A stretch of DNA of 64,000 bases from Catenuloplanes indicus (GCF_030813715.1 NZ_JAUSUZ010000001.1:1488001-1552000), one strand, 5' to 3'; shown: positions 1-9,144, counted from the stretch's first letter. Notes: a model not told the origin generated them from the sequence alone. Numbers and translations are program-made.

Positions 1-477
1 GTCCAGGCCGGTGGTGGGCTCGTCCAGAAAGATCAGTTCGGGTGCGCCCCAGACCGCGGTGGCGAAGTCGAGCCGGCGTTTCTCGCCGCCGGACAGCTGG
101 GACACCAGCGTGCCGGCCTTGGCGGTGAGGTCGACGATCGCGAGCACCCGGTCGACGGTGTCCTCGCGCCGGGTGAGCGCGCCGATCAGGCGGACCGACT
201 CCCGTACGGTCAGGTCCGGGGTGAAGCCGCTCTCCTGGAGCATGATGCCCATCCGGGGGCGGACGGCGGCCCGGTCGCGCGGGCTGTGGCCGAAGACCGT
301 GACCGTGCCGGACGTGGGCGTGCGGTGGCCTTCGATGATCTCCAGGGTCGATGTCTTGCCGGCGCCGTTCGTGCCGAGCAACGCGTAGAGCTCGCCGTGA
401 TCCACGTGGAAGGACAGGTCCTTGACGGCGTGGAAGTCGCCGTAGCGGAGGTTCAGGTTCTGCACGTCGATGACCAT
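1..477 (-). CDS. ABC transporter ATP-binding protein, C-terminus beyond window
   Basis: Nucleotide-binding subunit of an ABC exporter, hydrolysing ATP at the inner face of the membrane to drive a permease that is not in the window. The 159 visible residues start at ATG 477 and contain Walker A (GTNGAGKTS, about residue 38), the signature LSGGEKRR and Walker B with the D-loop (LIFLDEPTTGLD), after which the window ends. The family is the CcmA/DrrA-like drug or lipid exporter type, about 300 residues. It is divergent from a DesK/DesR-like two-component pair, an arrangement in which the pair often controls the exporter. That functional link is inferred; the ATPase assignment is firm. Confidence 0.93.
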   Translation of the reverse strand, partial: MVIDVQNLNLRYGDFHAVKDLSFHVDHGELYALLGTNGAGKTSTLEIIEGHRTPTSGTVTVFGHSPRDRAAVRPRMGIMLQESGFTPDLTVRESVRLIGALTRREDTVDRVLAIVDLTAKAGTLVSQLSGGEKRRLDFATAVWGAPELIFLDEPTTGLD

Positions 478-613
478 GCCGTCGATTTCACCGGTCCAGC
501 GGCGTCGCGGGCAGTGTGCTCACGTCACCGGCCGGACATGACGTGGTGTCACTGCCGGGCATCGCGGCGGAGCGCCGATACTGAGCGATGACTCCGACAC
601 CGAGGGAAGCCGC
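478..613. promoter_or_regulatory. Divergent promoter region between ABC gene and two-component operon
   Basis: 136 bp shared by the two divergent units. It holds an imperfect palindrome TGACGTGGTGTCA at 539-551 (TGAC and GTCA arms, 5-nt centre), a candidate operator for the response regulator encoded at 1714-2316. A GAGGGA sequence just before ATG 614 can serve as ribosome binding site. The operator role is inference. Confidence 0.4.
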
Positions 614-1717
614 ATGCGCATCACGTTCGATCGCGCCACCGCGACCCGGGGACAGCTGCGCACGCTCAACCTGATCACCGGGCTGCCGCCGATCGTGGGC
701 GCCGGGACGCTGACCCTGGCGCTGGACGCCACGTCCTGGTGGCAGGTGCTGATCCTGTCGACCGGGCTGGTCGCGGCCGTGGTGGCGTTCGAGCGGTGGG
801 CCGCGTACGACCTGTTCCGGGTGGCGGTGCCGTGCCTGGTGGTGACCGTGGTGCTGTGGCCGCTCGGCGTGCTGTGGCTGGACAGCCCGAGCGCGTACTT
901 CGGCCTGTGCGTCGTGGGTTCGCACCTGGTGCCGCGGCTGCCCCGGTTCCGGCGCGCGGCCGCGGTCGCGCTGCCGCTCTACATCGGCGTGGTCGGCGCC
1001 CTGTACCCGATCCTGTACGGCGGGGAGATGCCCGGCACGCTGATCCGGTACGTGCTGCTGCCGACCGTGGTGACCGCGGTGGTGGCCGGTTTCATGTTCC
1101 CGAACAAGCGGTTCTACGACGTGGTCGAGGAACTGGAGGAGTCACGTGAGCGGGACGCGGAACTGGCCGTGGCGCGGGAGCGGGTGCGGTTCGCCGGCGA
1201 CCTGCACGACATCCAGGGACACACGCTGCACGTGGTGAAGCTGAAGACCGCGCTGGCGCGGAAGCTGGTCCGGACCGATCCGGCGCGGGCCGAGGAGGAA
1301 CTGCGCGAGATCCACGCGCTGGTCAGCGACACGATCACGCAGACCCGGGAGCTGGTGTACGCGCAGCGCCGACTGAACCTGACGGTCGAGCTGCAGAACG
1401 CGAAGAACCTGTTCGAGGCGGCCGGTATCGCGGTCTCGGTGGACGGCGCGGTCTCGGCCGGCGCGCGACCGCTGCTCGGTCAGGTGCTCCGCGAGACGAC
1501 CACGAACATCCTGCGGCACGCACAGGCCACCACGGTACGGATCACGCTCACCGGGTCCGGCATCGCGATCGTGAACGACGGTGCGCCGCGGGAGCCGGCC
1601 GAGCCGCGTGGCCTGGCCGCACTGCGGCAGCGGGTGGCGGACGACGGCGGCGTGCTGCGCGCGCAACAGCGGGACGGTGTCTTCACCACCGCCGCCACCT
1701 GGGAGGACACGCGGTGA
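614..1717 (+). CDS. Sensor histidine kinase, NarL/DesK type
   Basis: Membrane sensor kinase of 367 residues. The N-terminal 170 residues are a run of hydrophobic segments (about five) without a recognisable extracellular domain, as in DesK-like kinases. The HisKA_3 dimerisation helix carries the phospho-acceptor motif DLHDIQGHTL near residue 200, and a short HATPase follows with the N-box-like LRETTTNILRHA near residue 295. The ATG at 614 is preceded by a purine-rich ribosome site. The stop overlaps the GTG start of the response regulator by 3 nt, so the two are translationally coupled. The likely target is the divergent ABC exporter; the signal sensed cannot be read from the sequence. Confidence 0.92.
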   Translation: MRITFDRATATRGQLRTLNLITGLPPIVGAGTLTLALDATSWWQVLILSTGLVAAVVAFERWAAYDLFRVAVPCLVVTVVLWPLGVLWLDSPSAYFGLCVVGSHLVPRLPRFRRAAAVALPLYIGVVGALYPILYGGEMPGTLIRYVLLPTVVTAVVAGFMFPNKRFYDVVEELEESRERDAELAVARERVRFAGDLHDIQGHTLHVVKLKTALARKLVRTDPARAEEELREIHALVSDTITQTRELVYAQRRLNLTVELQNAKNLFEAAGIAVSVDGAVSAGARPLLGQVLRETTTNILRHAQATTVRITLTGSGIAIVNDGAPREPAEPRGLAALRQRVADDGGVLRAQQRDGVFTTAATWEDTR

Positions 1718-2316
1718 CGACCGTGGTGCTGGCCGACGACGAGGCGTTGCTGCGCAAGGCGATGGCCGCGCTGCTGCCGATGGAGGGCGACATCACCGTG
1801 CTCGCGGAGGCGTCCGACGGCGCGTCCGCGATCGAACAGACGCTGCGGCACCGGCCGGACGTACTGGTCATCGACCTGGAGATGCCGGGCGTGGACGGGC
1901 TCGGCGCGGTCGCGGAGATCCGCCGGGCCCGGCCGGAGCAGGTGATCCTGATGCTGACCCGGCACGCCCGGCCGGGCGTGCTGCGCAAGGCGCTGCGGTT
2001 GGGCGTGCAGGGGTTCGTCAGCAAGTCCGCGGAGCCGGCGCACATCACCTCGGTGATCGCCACGCTGCACGCCGGGCGGCGCTGGATCGACCCGGACGTG
2101 TCCGCGATCGCGGTGATCGACGACTGCCCGCTCACCGACCGGGAGCTGGACGTGCTGCGCGAGACCGGCGGCGGCTGGTCGGTGGTGGAGATCGCGGCGC
2201 GGCTGCACCTGGCGCCCGGCACGGTCCGCAACTACCTGTCCAGCGCGATGCAGAAGACGCAGACGCAGACCCGCCACGAGGCCGCACGGTACGCCCGGGA
2301 GCACGACTGGCTCTGA
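1714..2316 (+). CDS. Response regulator, NarL/LuxR type
   Basis: DNA-binding response regulator of 200 residues. The receiver domain has the acidic pair D8-D9, phospho-acceptor D54 in VLVIDLEMPGVDG, a conserved Thr near residue 87 and the Lys in GFVSKSAEP. The C-terminal LuxR-type helix-turn-helix spans about residues 135-195 (LTDRELDVLRETGGG, then EIAARLHLAPGTVRNYL). The GTG start lies inside the stop of the kinase gene, so the pair is one operon. It probably controls the divergent ABC exporter, perhaps through the palindrome at 539-551 (inference). Confidence 0.94.
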   Translation: MTTVVLADDEALLRKAMAALLPMEGDITVLAEASDGASAIEQTLRHRPDVLVIDLEMPGVDGLGAVAEIRRARPEQVILMLTRHARPGVLRKALRLGVQGFVSKSAEPAHITSVIATLHAGRRWIDPDVSAIAVIDDCPLTDRELDVLRETGGGWSVVEIAARLHLAPGTVRNYLSSAMQKTQTQTRHEAARYAREHDWL

Positions 2317-2355
2317 GATGATCTGCCGGGAAACGGCCGTTTCCGGTGGTCGGGA

Positions 2356-2361
2356 TAGCGT
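2356..2361 (+). promoter_or_regulatory. -10 box TAGCGT, leaderless start of the cyclase-family gene
   Basis: TAGCGT is followed by 8 nt and then ATG 2370, with no purine-rich ribosome site in between. This fits a transcript starting at or next to the start codon, and argues against the upstream in-frame GTG at 2346, which would lie upstream of the -10. Confidence 0.6.
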
Positions 2362-2369
2362 CACCGGCC

Positions 2370-3239
2370 ATGGAGACGTTTCCCACCAACTGGGGGCGCT
2401 GGGGCGAGCACGACCAGCTCGGCGCCGTCAATCTGATCACCGACGAGGCGCGGGCGCGCGGCGCGGCGGAGGCCCGGACCGGGCGGACCGTGTCGCTGGC
2501 CCGGGTGTCGCCGATCGCGCCGCTGCACGGCGGGCCGATGGCGTCGATGACCGCGGCCTCGACCGGCGTGCAGACGATCATGACGTTCACCGGGGACGCG
2601 CCGATGGCGATGGCCGAGGTCATGATCGTGACGACGCACCACCCGGAGATCACCCACCTGGACGGGCTGTCGCACATGGTCGCCGACGGCCAGGTGTACC
2701 CGGGGATGCCACGCGCGGAGAGCTCCGGCCCGGCCGGGGTGCGGCACGGCGCCGCGGACGCGTTCGGCGACGGCATCCTCACCCGCGGCGTGCTGCTCGA
2801 CCTCGCGCCGGGCGGCGCGCTGCCGGACCACCACGCGGTGACCGCGGACGACCTGGACGCGGCCGCGAAGCGCGGCGGCGTCGAGGTGCGGTCCGGCGAC
2901 GCGCTGATCGTCCGCGGCGGCTGGGACCGGGTGACCGCCGGCGACCGCGCGCTGCCCGGCATGACGTCCGGCGCGGTCCGCTGGATGCACGACCACGAGA
3001 TCTCGCTGTACGGCGGCGACATCGGCGACGCGCGCCCGCCGCTGCCCGGCGACGTCCCGGGCGCGCTGCACCGCCTCGCGCTGACCCGGCTGGCCATCCC
3101 GCTGCTCGACGGCGTCGCCGCCGCCGAGCTGGCCCAGGTCTGCGCCGAGCTGGACCGCTACACGTTCATGCTGGTCGTCGCCGCCCCCCGGATCACCGGC
3201 ACGACCGGCCTGCCGGTCAACCCGATCGCGGTCTTCTGA
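2370..3239 (+). CDS. Cyclase/dehydratase family protein (kynurenine formamidase-like)
   Basis: 289-residue protein of the Cyclase superfamily (metal-dependent hydrolases related to kynurenine formamidase and isatin hydrolase). The family signature with metal-binding His and Asp is visible as ITHLDGLSHM near residue 90. A later GDALIVRGGWDR segment and the C-terminal stretch ending NPIAVF are typical of the long actinobacterial subfamily. Start ATG 2370 gives METFPTNWGRWG, the usual N-terminus of this group, and the -10 at 2356-2361 supports it. The true substrate is unknown; close homologues are only annotated as cyclase family. It stands alone, downstream of the two-component genes. Confidence 0.85.
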   Translation: METFPTNWGRWGEHDQLGAVNLITDEARARGAAEARTGRTVSLARVSPIAPLHGGPMASMTAASTGVQTIMTFTGDAPMAMAEVMIVTTHHPEITHLDGLSHMVADGQVYPGMPRAESSGPAGVRHGAADAFGDGILTRGVLLDLAPGGALPDHHAVTADDLDAAAKRGGVEVRSGDALIVRGGWDRVTAGDRALPGMTSGAVRWMHDHEISLYGGDIGDARPPLPGDVPGALHRLALTRLAIPLLDGVAAAELAQVCAELDRYTFMLVVAAPRITGTTGLPVNPIAVF

Positions 3240-3266
3240 GTCGCTCCGGGCCGTGTGCGTGACCGT

Positions 3267-3272
3267 TAGCAT
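3267..3272 (+). promoter_or_regulatory. -10 box TAGCAT, leaderless start
   Basis: TAGCAT lies 6 nt before ATG 3279 with no ribosome site between, predicting a leaderless transcript for the small gene that follows. Confidence 0.55.
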
Positions 3273-3278
3273 CAGGGC

Positions 3279-3743
3279 ATGCTGACGGCCACGAGGGCGA
3301 GCCTCTGGCGCGACCGGTACGAGATCGCTGCGGACGGCCGCGTGCTGACCACCTGGAGCGGCGCGTTCTGGCGGCAGGGCGGCGACTTCGAGCTGGACGG
3401 CCGGTCGTACCGGGTGCGCAGTTCCGTCCTGGGCCGCTCGTTCACGATGACCGACGGTGGCGGCGCGACGGTCGCCGAGGCGAGCCGGGTCGGCCGCAGA
3501 CGCTGGACCGTCACGGCCGGCGGCCGCACCTACCGCTTCCGCCGCACCTCGTTCTGGAGCGGTGACCAGGAGCTGCACGACGACGCGGGTCATCGGGGCT
3601 CGATCCGCCGCACCGGCTTCTGGCGCACCGGCATCGTCGCCGACCTGCCCGGCCTGCCGCCCCCGGTCCAGGTCTTCGTGCTCGGCGTCGTCATCTCGAT
3701 GTGGAACGCGGAACAGTCCGCCGCCGCGGCCGGCTCGGCCTGA
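3279..3743 (+). CDS. Uncharacterised 154-residue protein, possibly LURP-one/tubby-like fold
   Basis: I do not recognise a defined function. The protein is rich in short beta-type segments and aromatic residues (WSGAFWRQGGDFELDG, then RRTSFWSGDQELHDD) and ends in a hydrophobic helix (about residues 125-142). The pattern of alternating strands resembles the LURP-one/tubby-like beta-barrel found in actinobacterial proteins of this length, with the terminal helix as possible membrane contact; this is a weak impression. It has its own leaderless promoter and is followed by 430 bp without a gene, so it appears monocistronic. Confidence 0.6.
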   Translation: MLTATRASLWRDRYEIAADGRVLTTWSGAFWRQGGDFELDGRSYRVRSSVLGRSFTMTDGGGATVAEASRVGRRRWTVTAGGRTYRFRRTSFWSGDQELHDDAGHRGSIRRTGFWRTGIVADLPGLPPPVQVFVLGVVISMWNAEQSAAAAGSA

Positions 3744-4173
3744 TCCGGCGACGGTTGCTCTCGCCCGCGCGGCGGCGACCCGGGCGGCGAGTTCGCGTCC
3801 CGGCGTCACAAGGGCCAGCGCGGCGATCACGAGTACGCGGCCGGGGTCGCCTTCACCCGCCGCATCGGCTCGTCCGGCGCACCGGCCGCGCTGTTCTGCC
3901 GGCCACTCCGCCGATCCGGCGCGGCTTACGGAACGATCGCACGCGGCCGGAGAGATCGAAGCAGGCCCGGAGCCGTACGCGGACGGTGAGCCCGCGGTTC
4001 GGTGAACGCGAGCCGGTCACGGCACCGCGAGCGCGCATACGGGCCGTCCGGCCCGCGGCCCATCCGTCGTACGGACATTTTCCGCGCGTTTCCCGGTGGC
4101 GCAGCGAGCGGCCGGGCTGAGCTGTGAGAGCCGGGCCGGCGGGCCCGGCGGTCATCTGCGACAGGGGGACGAG
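3744..4173. other. Intergenic region, no gene seen
   Basis: 430 bp between the 154-residue gene and the small secreted protein. Reading frames here have proline/arginine-rich shadow composition and no domain. The only sites I can support are the ribosome site AGGGGGAC at the right end (before ATG 4174). No clear hairpin terminator was found. Confidence 0.5.
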
Positions 4174-4632
4174 ATGAGGGCCATCGCGGCAATCGCGGCG
4201 GGCGTACTGGCGGCATCATTGAGCGCTACGGCGGCGCAGGCGGTGCCGGTGCGGCCGCCGACCGCGAAGATCACCGAGCCGGCCGGGCCGCTGACCAGGC
4301 AGTCGCTGCACGGCAAGCCGGTCGAGATCGAGTTCGCGGGCAAGGGTGCGCAGGCCGGGAAGAAGGTGCCGGGCACCCGGTACCGGTGGACCGCGTACGG
4401 CACCGGCGGCGTCAAGAAGGTGCTGTGCACCGGCAGTTCGGTCCCACAGAAGGGACCGGTCAAGGACAAGATCGCCATCTATCGCGACTGCGCGGCGTTC
4501 ACCGCGGAGCTCGGCATGCTGTACGGCGACATCACGTCGACGACCTGGACGGTACGGCTGGAGGTCTTCGGCACGTCCGCCGTGCCCGGTGTCGACAAGG
4601 AGACGGTGAAGCTGGTCTACGTGGCACTCTGA
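4174..4632 (+). CDS. Small secreted protein, unknown function
   Basis: 152-residue protein with an evident Sec signal peptide (MRAIAAIAAGVLAASLSATA followed by AQA, cleavage likely near residue 23). The mature part carries two Cys (in VLCTGSS and YRDCAAF) that could form a disulphide, and Lys-rich turns (GKGAQAGKKVPGTRYRW). The sequence looks like a compact beta-sandwich and is without a family I know. ATG 4174 is chosen over an upstream in-frame ATG at 4096 because a strong ribosome site AGGGGGAC precedes it and the signal peptide starts there. Exported and monocistronic as far as can be seen. Confidence 0.75.
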   Translation: MRAIAAIAAGVLAASLSATAAQAVPVRPPTAKITEPAGPLTRQSLHGKPVEIEFAGKGAQAGKKVPGTRYRWTAYGTGGVKKVLCTGSSVPQKGPVKDKIAIYRDCAAFTAELGMLYGDITSTTWTVRLEVFGTSAVPGVDKETVKLVYVAL

Positions 4633-4715
4633 CGGTAGAGACATCGAACATGATCGTCATTTAGCCTGTCCGAGGCGGTCCTCTGTGGCGCGCGCCACAC
4701 CGCCGTACGGGGGTG

Positions 4716-5875
4716 ATGGACGTGCGATTCCTACGCCGTCTCGCCGCGACAGCGGCGCTGGCACCACTTCCCGCGGTCACCGCGGATCCGGCCGCCGCGG
4801 TGCCGCGGGACTCCGGCGACTGGCCGGCCTGGCAGGGTGACCTCCGCGGCTCCCGGCACAATCCGGACGAGCGGCGGATCACCCCGGCCACCGCCGGGAA
4901 ACTGAGGCTGAAGTGGGCGTTCGCCTAACCGGACAGCGAGATGCCGGCGAAGAGCCAGCCCGCGGTCGTAGACGGCGTCGTCTACTTCGGCGGGCCGGAC
5001 GGCATGTTCTACGCGCTGGACGCGCGGACCGGCGCGACCCGGCGGTCATCGATCCGAGAACCGGCACGCTGTACGTCGGGACGGGCCAGAACTACACCGG
5101 CAGCGCGGGCGACTTCGACTCGCTGCTGGCGCTGAACGCGCGGACCGGCGCGGTGCGGTGGAAGCAGCAGGTGACGGACGCGGACACCTGGCGGACGCTG
5201 TGCAACGAGCCGGACGCGGCCGGGTACTGCCCGGGACTGGCCGACGGCACCGCGCTGGACTACGACATCGGTGCCACGCCGAACCTGTTCCGGGCCGGTG
5301 GGCGCACCATGGTCGGCGTCGGCCAGAAGAGCGGCGTCTACCACGTGTTCGACGCGGCGACCGGCGCGGTGTCCTGGCGACGGCAGCTGTCCGAGCCGTT
5401 CCCGAGCGGCGGCATCTCCGGCATCCAGTGGGGCAGCAGCCACGACGGCCAGCGGCTGTACGTAGCCACCTGGTTCGCGGATCCGGGCACGCTGTTCGCG
5501 CTGAACCCGGCGGACGGCGCGTTGCTGTGGCAGACGCCGAACCCGGCGGACGGCTGCACCACCGGCGGCTCGGCCGCCTTCCCGGACGTGTGCGCGCTCG
5601 CCCACACACCGGCCGTGACGACCAGCCCGGGGCTGGTGTACGAGGGCAGCCAGGACGGCAAGATGCGGATCTACTCGGCCCGGACCGGCGCGGTGCTGTG
5701 GCAGTTCGACACGGTCCGCGAGTTCGCCGGCGTGAACGGGCTGACCGGCTTCGGCGGCGGCGTCTCCGGCAACGGCGGTGCCGTGGTGTCCAACGGCATG
5801 CTGTACGTGCAGGTCGGCTACTACCCGGCCTACGCCAGCCCGCACGGTCACGTATTGCTGGCATTCGGGTTGTAG
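4716..5875 (+). pseudogene. Decayed PQQ-type beta-propeller (polyvinyl alcohol dehydrogenase-like) gene
   Basis: Remnant of a secreted quinoprotein-like beta-propeller. An export signal and the first blade (WPAWQGDLRGSRHNPDE) read well from ATG 4716, but an in-frame TAA stands at 4926-4928. Reading resumes in the same frame (SQPAVVDGVVYFGGPDG, FYALDARTGA), then the frame changes near 5040 directly into AVIDPRTGTLYVGTGQNY, which in intact relatives lies well over 100 residues further on. From there to the TAG at 5873-5875 the propeller is good (tryptophan-docking repeats such as LNARTGAVRW). One stop plus an internal deletion with frame change makes function unlikely. About 388 codons remain; intact relatives are roughly 500. 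Confidence 0.85.
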
Positions 5876-5909
5876 GTCGCATTCGCCGGTGATCGCAACC
5901 CGGACGGCC

Positions 5910-5915
5910 GAGAAT
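5910..5915 (+). promoter_or_regulatory. -10-like box GAGAAT, probable leaderless start
   Basis: GAGAAT keeps the A at position 2 and T at position 6 of the TANNNT pattern and lies 7 nt before GTG 5923, the same geometry as the other leaderless starts in this window. No ribosome site is present. Confidence 0.45.
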
Positions 5916-5922
5916 CGTCCGG

Positions 5923-8097
5923 GTGAGCAACGCGCGGTGGGCCCTGCTCGCGGGGCTGCTCCTGGTCGCCGTCGCGCCATGGCTGCCCGCCTCCGGCCAG
6001 GAGGTGACGTACGCCGTGCTCGCCTCGGTCGCGTCCGGCACCGCGTTCCGCCGGGCACGCCGCGACCGAGCCCGCCCGGCCGCGTGGTGGCTGCTCGGTG
6101 CGGGCACGGCGATCGGCGCGGCGTGCGGTGCCGCCCGGGCGTTCGCGTTCCTGATCGGCGCGGAGCCGGCCGGGAAGTCCGTGCTCGACGCCGCGTACTT
6201 CGGCATGTACGGGCTGGTCGGCGCCGCGCTGCTGACGCTCGCCGCCGGGCGCGGCCCGCGGCTGGCCGGGGTGGTCGAAGCGGGCGTCGTGGTGTGCACC
6301 GCGGCGCTGCTCGGCTGGTTCGTGCTGTACGACCCACTGATCCACGAGGCGGGCAATTGGGACGGCATGCGCGCGGTCGTGGCGTACCCGCTGCTGGACC
6401 TGGTCCTGATCTTCTCGGTCGTGCGGCTGGTCACGGTCGTCGGCCGGATCACCGCGACACACGTGTTCCTGCTGGTCGCGATCGTGGCCGCGACGGTCGC
6501 GGACAGCGCGTACTTCATCTCGGTCTACCACGGCGGCGCGTGGCACGACCCGGCCATCAGCGCGGCCGGCTGGTCACTGTTCCACCTGATGCTGGGCACG
6601 GCCGCGGGCTACCCGGCGCCGCCGGACACCGGGCAGGGCCGGATCGCGCCCGGGCGCGGCGTCGGCGGGCTGTACGCCACGCTCGTGGTGATCAGCCCGG
6701 CCGTGACCGCGGTCGCGTTCCTGCTCGACATGAGCGAGCGGCAGTTCGACACGATCGACGTGGTGCTGCCGATGACGATCACCTCGGTGGTCGGCGCGCT
6801 GCTGGTGCTGCGGCTCAACCACACCCAGCACCGGATGACCCGGCTGGCGCTGCACGACCAGCTGACCGGCCTGCCGAACCGGGTCCAGCTGGAGCTGTGG
6901 CTGGCCCGTACCCGGCGCGGCAGCCTGCTGGTGCTCGACCTCGACGACTTCAAGCACGTCAACGACAGCCTCGGACACGCGGCCGGTGACGCGCTGCTGG
7001 TCACGCTGGCCGGCCGGCTGCGCGCGGTGGTGGACGGCCGCGGCCAGCTGGCCCGCCTCGGCGGCGACGAGTTCGCGATCCTGGCCGACGCGGCGGAGAG
7101 CGACCCGGCGGCGGGCGGGACCGGGCTCGCCGACCGGGTCCGGGACGCGGTGCGTGAGCCGGTCGACGTGGCCGGGCATCCGCTGCATCTCACGGCCAGC
7201 GTCGGCGTGCGGCGGCTGGACCGGTCCGCGGGCGCGCTCGGCGACGCCGATCTCGCGCTCTACGCGGCGAAGGCGGCCGGCAAGGACCGCGCGGTGGTGT
7301 ACGAGGCCGCGCTGCGCGAGACCCGGCTGCGGCGGCTGGCCGTCGTGGAGCGGCTGCGCACCGCGCTGGTCACCGACGAGATCACGGTGCACTACCAGCC
7401 GATCGTGACGCTGCGGACCGGCTGCGTGGACGCGGTGGAGGCGCTGGTGCGCTGGCAGTCGACGCCGCCGGACGCGTTCATCCCGGCGGCCGAGGACAGC
7501 GGCCTCATCGTGCCGCTCGGTGACCGGGTGCTGCGCGCCGCCTGCCGCGCGGCCGCGCCCTGGCACGACCGGCACGGCACGTCCGTCACCGTGAACGTGT
7601 CGCCGCGCCAGCTGCGCGAGCCGGACTTCGCGGTCATGGTCCGGCGCGCGCTGCTCGACTCCGGGCTGCCCGCGACCGCGCTGATCCTGGAGATCACCGA
7701 GGGCGTGCTGGTCGGCTCCGCGCTCGCCATCGCGCACCTGCACGAGTTGCGCCAGGACGGGGTCCGGGTGGCGGTCGACGACTTCGGCACCGGCTACTCG
7801 TCGCTGGCCTACCTGCGCGACCTGCCGATCGACATCCTGAAGATCGACCGCTCGTTCCTGCGCTCCGGCCCGGCCTCGCGGCCGATGGTCCGTTCGGTGG
7901 TCGATCTGGCGCACGGCCTGGGTCTGGTGACGGTGACCGAGGGTGTGGAGACCGCGGCGCAGGCGGCCATGCTGGTCGAGCTGGGCTGTGACAAGGGCCA
8001 GGGCTGGCACTTCGGCCGCCCGTCCCCGGCCGGTCAGATGTCCGCGCTGCTGGAGAACCGCACCGGCGCCTGGCTCACCGACCGGGAGACGCCGTGA
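5923..8097 (+). CDS. Membrane GGDEF-EAL protein (diguanylate cyclase/phosphodiesterase)
   Basis: 724-residue cyclic-di-GMP enzyme. Residues 1-290 hold about nine membrane segments with no known sensor family. The GGDEF domain follows with the intact motif GGDEF at residues 380-384 and the substrate-binding stretch VNDSLGHAAGD. The EAL domain has EAL at 506-508, the metal and catalytic elements ILEITEG, DDFGTGYSSLAYL, LKIDRSF and TEGVET. Both active sites look complete, so synthesis and hydrolysis are both possible. GTG 5923 is used because the -10-like box lies just upstream. It is transcribed away from the broken propeller gene and convergent with the exonuclease gene. Confidence 0.93.
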   Translation: MSNARWALLAGLLLVAVAPWLPASGQEVTYAVLASVASGTAFRRARRDRARPAAWWLLGAGTAIGAACGAARAFAFLIGAEPAGKSVLDAAYFGMYGLVGAALLTLAAGRGPRLAGVVEAGVVVCTAALLGWFVLYDPLIHEAGNWDGMRAVVAYPLLDLVLIFSVVRLVTVVGRITATHVFLLVAIVAATVADSAYFISVYHGGAWHDPAISAAGWSLFHLMLGTAAGYPAPPDTGQGRIAPGRGVGGLYATLVVISPAVTAVAFLLDMSERQFDTIDVVLPMTITSVVGALLVLRLNHTQHRMTRLALHDQLTGLPNRVQLELWLARTRRGSLLVLDLDDFKHVNDSLGHAAGDALLVTLAGRLRAVVDGRGQLARLGGDEFAILADAAESDPAAGGTGLADRVRDAVREPVDVAGHPLHLTASVGVRRLDRSAGALGDADLALYAAKAAGKDRAVVYEAALRETRLRRLAVVERLRTALVTDEITVHYQPIVTLRTGCVDAVEALVRWQSTPPDAFIPAAEDSGLIVPLGDRVLRAACRAAAPWHDRHGTSVTVNVSPRQLREPDFAVMVRRALLDSGLPATALILEITEGVLVGSALAIAHLHELRQDGVRVAVDDFGTGYSSLAYLRDLPIDILKIDRSFLRSGPASRPMVRSVVDLAHGLGLVTVTEGVETAAQAAMLVELGCDKGQGWHFGRPSPAGQMSALLENRTGAWLTDRETP

Positions 8098-8127
8098 CCC
8101 GGTGCGGGTGACGGCGTGGCGTGCCGG

Positions 8128-9132
8128 TCAGAACAGGGAGAGCTGGCCCGGGGTGGGCTCGCGGCGGTGGCGCACCGGGCGGCGGAAGACCGGCGGGTGC
8201 GGCTCAGCCGCGCGCGGCGCCGGTGTGCGGCGCGCGGTCAGCGACCAGAGCGCCGGGCCGAGCGTGAGCCCGCCACCGGTGCCGAGCGCGGTACGCACCC
8301 GCGCCGTGTCCAGCGGCAGCCGGGCGCCGTCCAGGTGCGGGATCGGCAGGTCCGCGCGCATGCGCATCAGGCGGCGGTTGCGGGCGACCACGTCGCGGGA
8401 CTCCGGCGCCGCGAGCCGGTCCGCCGCCACGTCGCCCACGGCCGCGCGGACCGCCTGACCGCCGTCGCCGTCCAGGTCGGCCCAGGCCGCGTCGACCGTG
8501 CCGAGCGCCGCGAGCAGCCGGGCGGAGATCGCGGCACCGAACCCGCGCACGCCGGGCAGGTTGTCGGACGGGTCGCCACGTAGCGCCGCGTAGTCGAGGT
8601 ACTGGTGCGGGTGCACGCCGCACAGCTCGTGCAGCGCGGCCGCGTCGATCAGCACGGCCTCGTCGAAGCCGCCGTTGCGCAACCGCAGCACCGACGTGGT
8701 GTCGTCGATCAGTGCGAACGCGTCCCGGTCGCTGGTCATCAGGATCGCGCGCCACCCGGCCCGGCGCGCGTGTGCGGCGGCGCTGGCCAGCACGTCGTCC
8801 GCCTCGAACCCGGCCGGGATCACGGTGCACAGCCCGGCCGCCGCGAGCAGCTCCGGCGCGGCCGCCAGCTGGGCGACGAGGTCACCCGGCTTGTCCGGCC
8901 GCTGCGCCTTGTAGGCCGGATAGTTCGCGCGGCGTTCCGAGGAGACCGGGCAGTCGAAGCCGACCACGATCGCGTCCGGCCGCAGCCGGGAGACGGCGCG
9001 TGCCGCGTACCGCGCGAAGCCGCGCAGCGCCCACGCCTCGAGGTCGCCGGGATCACCCGAGCCCGCGTGGTAGGTGCGGTGGATCAGACTGTTCCCGTCC
9101 AGCACGAGCAGCAGCGGGGACGGGTTCGGCAC
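8128..9132 (-). CDS. 5'-3' exonuclease (PolA N-terminal/FEN-like)
   Basis: 334-residue stand-alone 5' nuclease, the FEN-type domain otherwise fused to DNA polymerase I, acting on flap or 5' DNA ends. The N-terminal strand with metal ligand LLLVLDGNSLIHRTYHAG, the arch-side segment YKAQRPDKPGDLVAQL, the acidic cluster GFEADDVLA and the strand LMTSDRDAFALID are all present. The H3TH region (ALRGDPSDNLPGVRGFG) follows. The C-terminus is short and basic (RRPVRHRREPTPGQLSLF). GTG 9132 follows a leaderless-type -10. Actinobacteria commonly carry this extra exonuclease, where it backs up RNase H-like and repair functions. Confidence 0.9.
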   Translation of the reverse strand: MPNPSPLLLVLDGNSLIHRTYHAGSGDPGDLEAWALRGFARYAARAVSRLRPDAIVVGFDCPVSSERRANYPAYKAQRPDKPGDLVAQLAAAPELLAAAGLCTVIPAGFEADDVLASAAAHARRAGWRAILMTSDRDAFALIDDTTSVLRLRNGGFDEAVLIDAAALHELCGVHPHQYLDYAALRGDPSDNLPGVRGFGAAISARLLAALGTVDAAWADLDGDGGQAVRAAVGDVAADRLAAPESRDVVARNRRLMRMRADLPIPHLDGARLPLDTARVRTALGTGGGLTLGPALWSLTARRTPAPRAAEPHPPVFRRPVRHRREPTPGQLSLF

Positions 9133-9138
9133 CCGAAG

Positions 9139-9144
9139 AGCCTA
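9139..9144 (-). promoter_or_regulatory. -10 box TAGGCT for the exonuclease gene
   Basis: On the minus strand TAGGCT (9144 to 9139) lies 6 nt before GTG 9132. It has the same sequence as the -10 of the divergent hydrolase gene at 9190-9195, so the 70-bp gap holds two back-to-back leaderless promoters. Confidence 0.6.
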
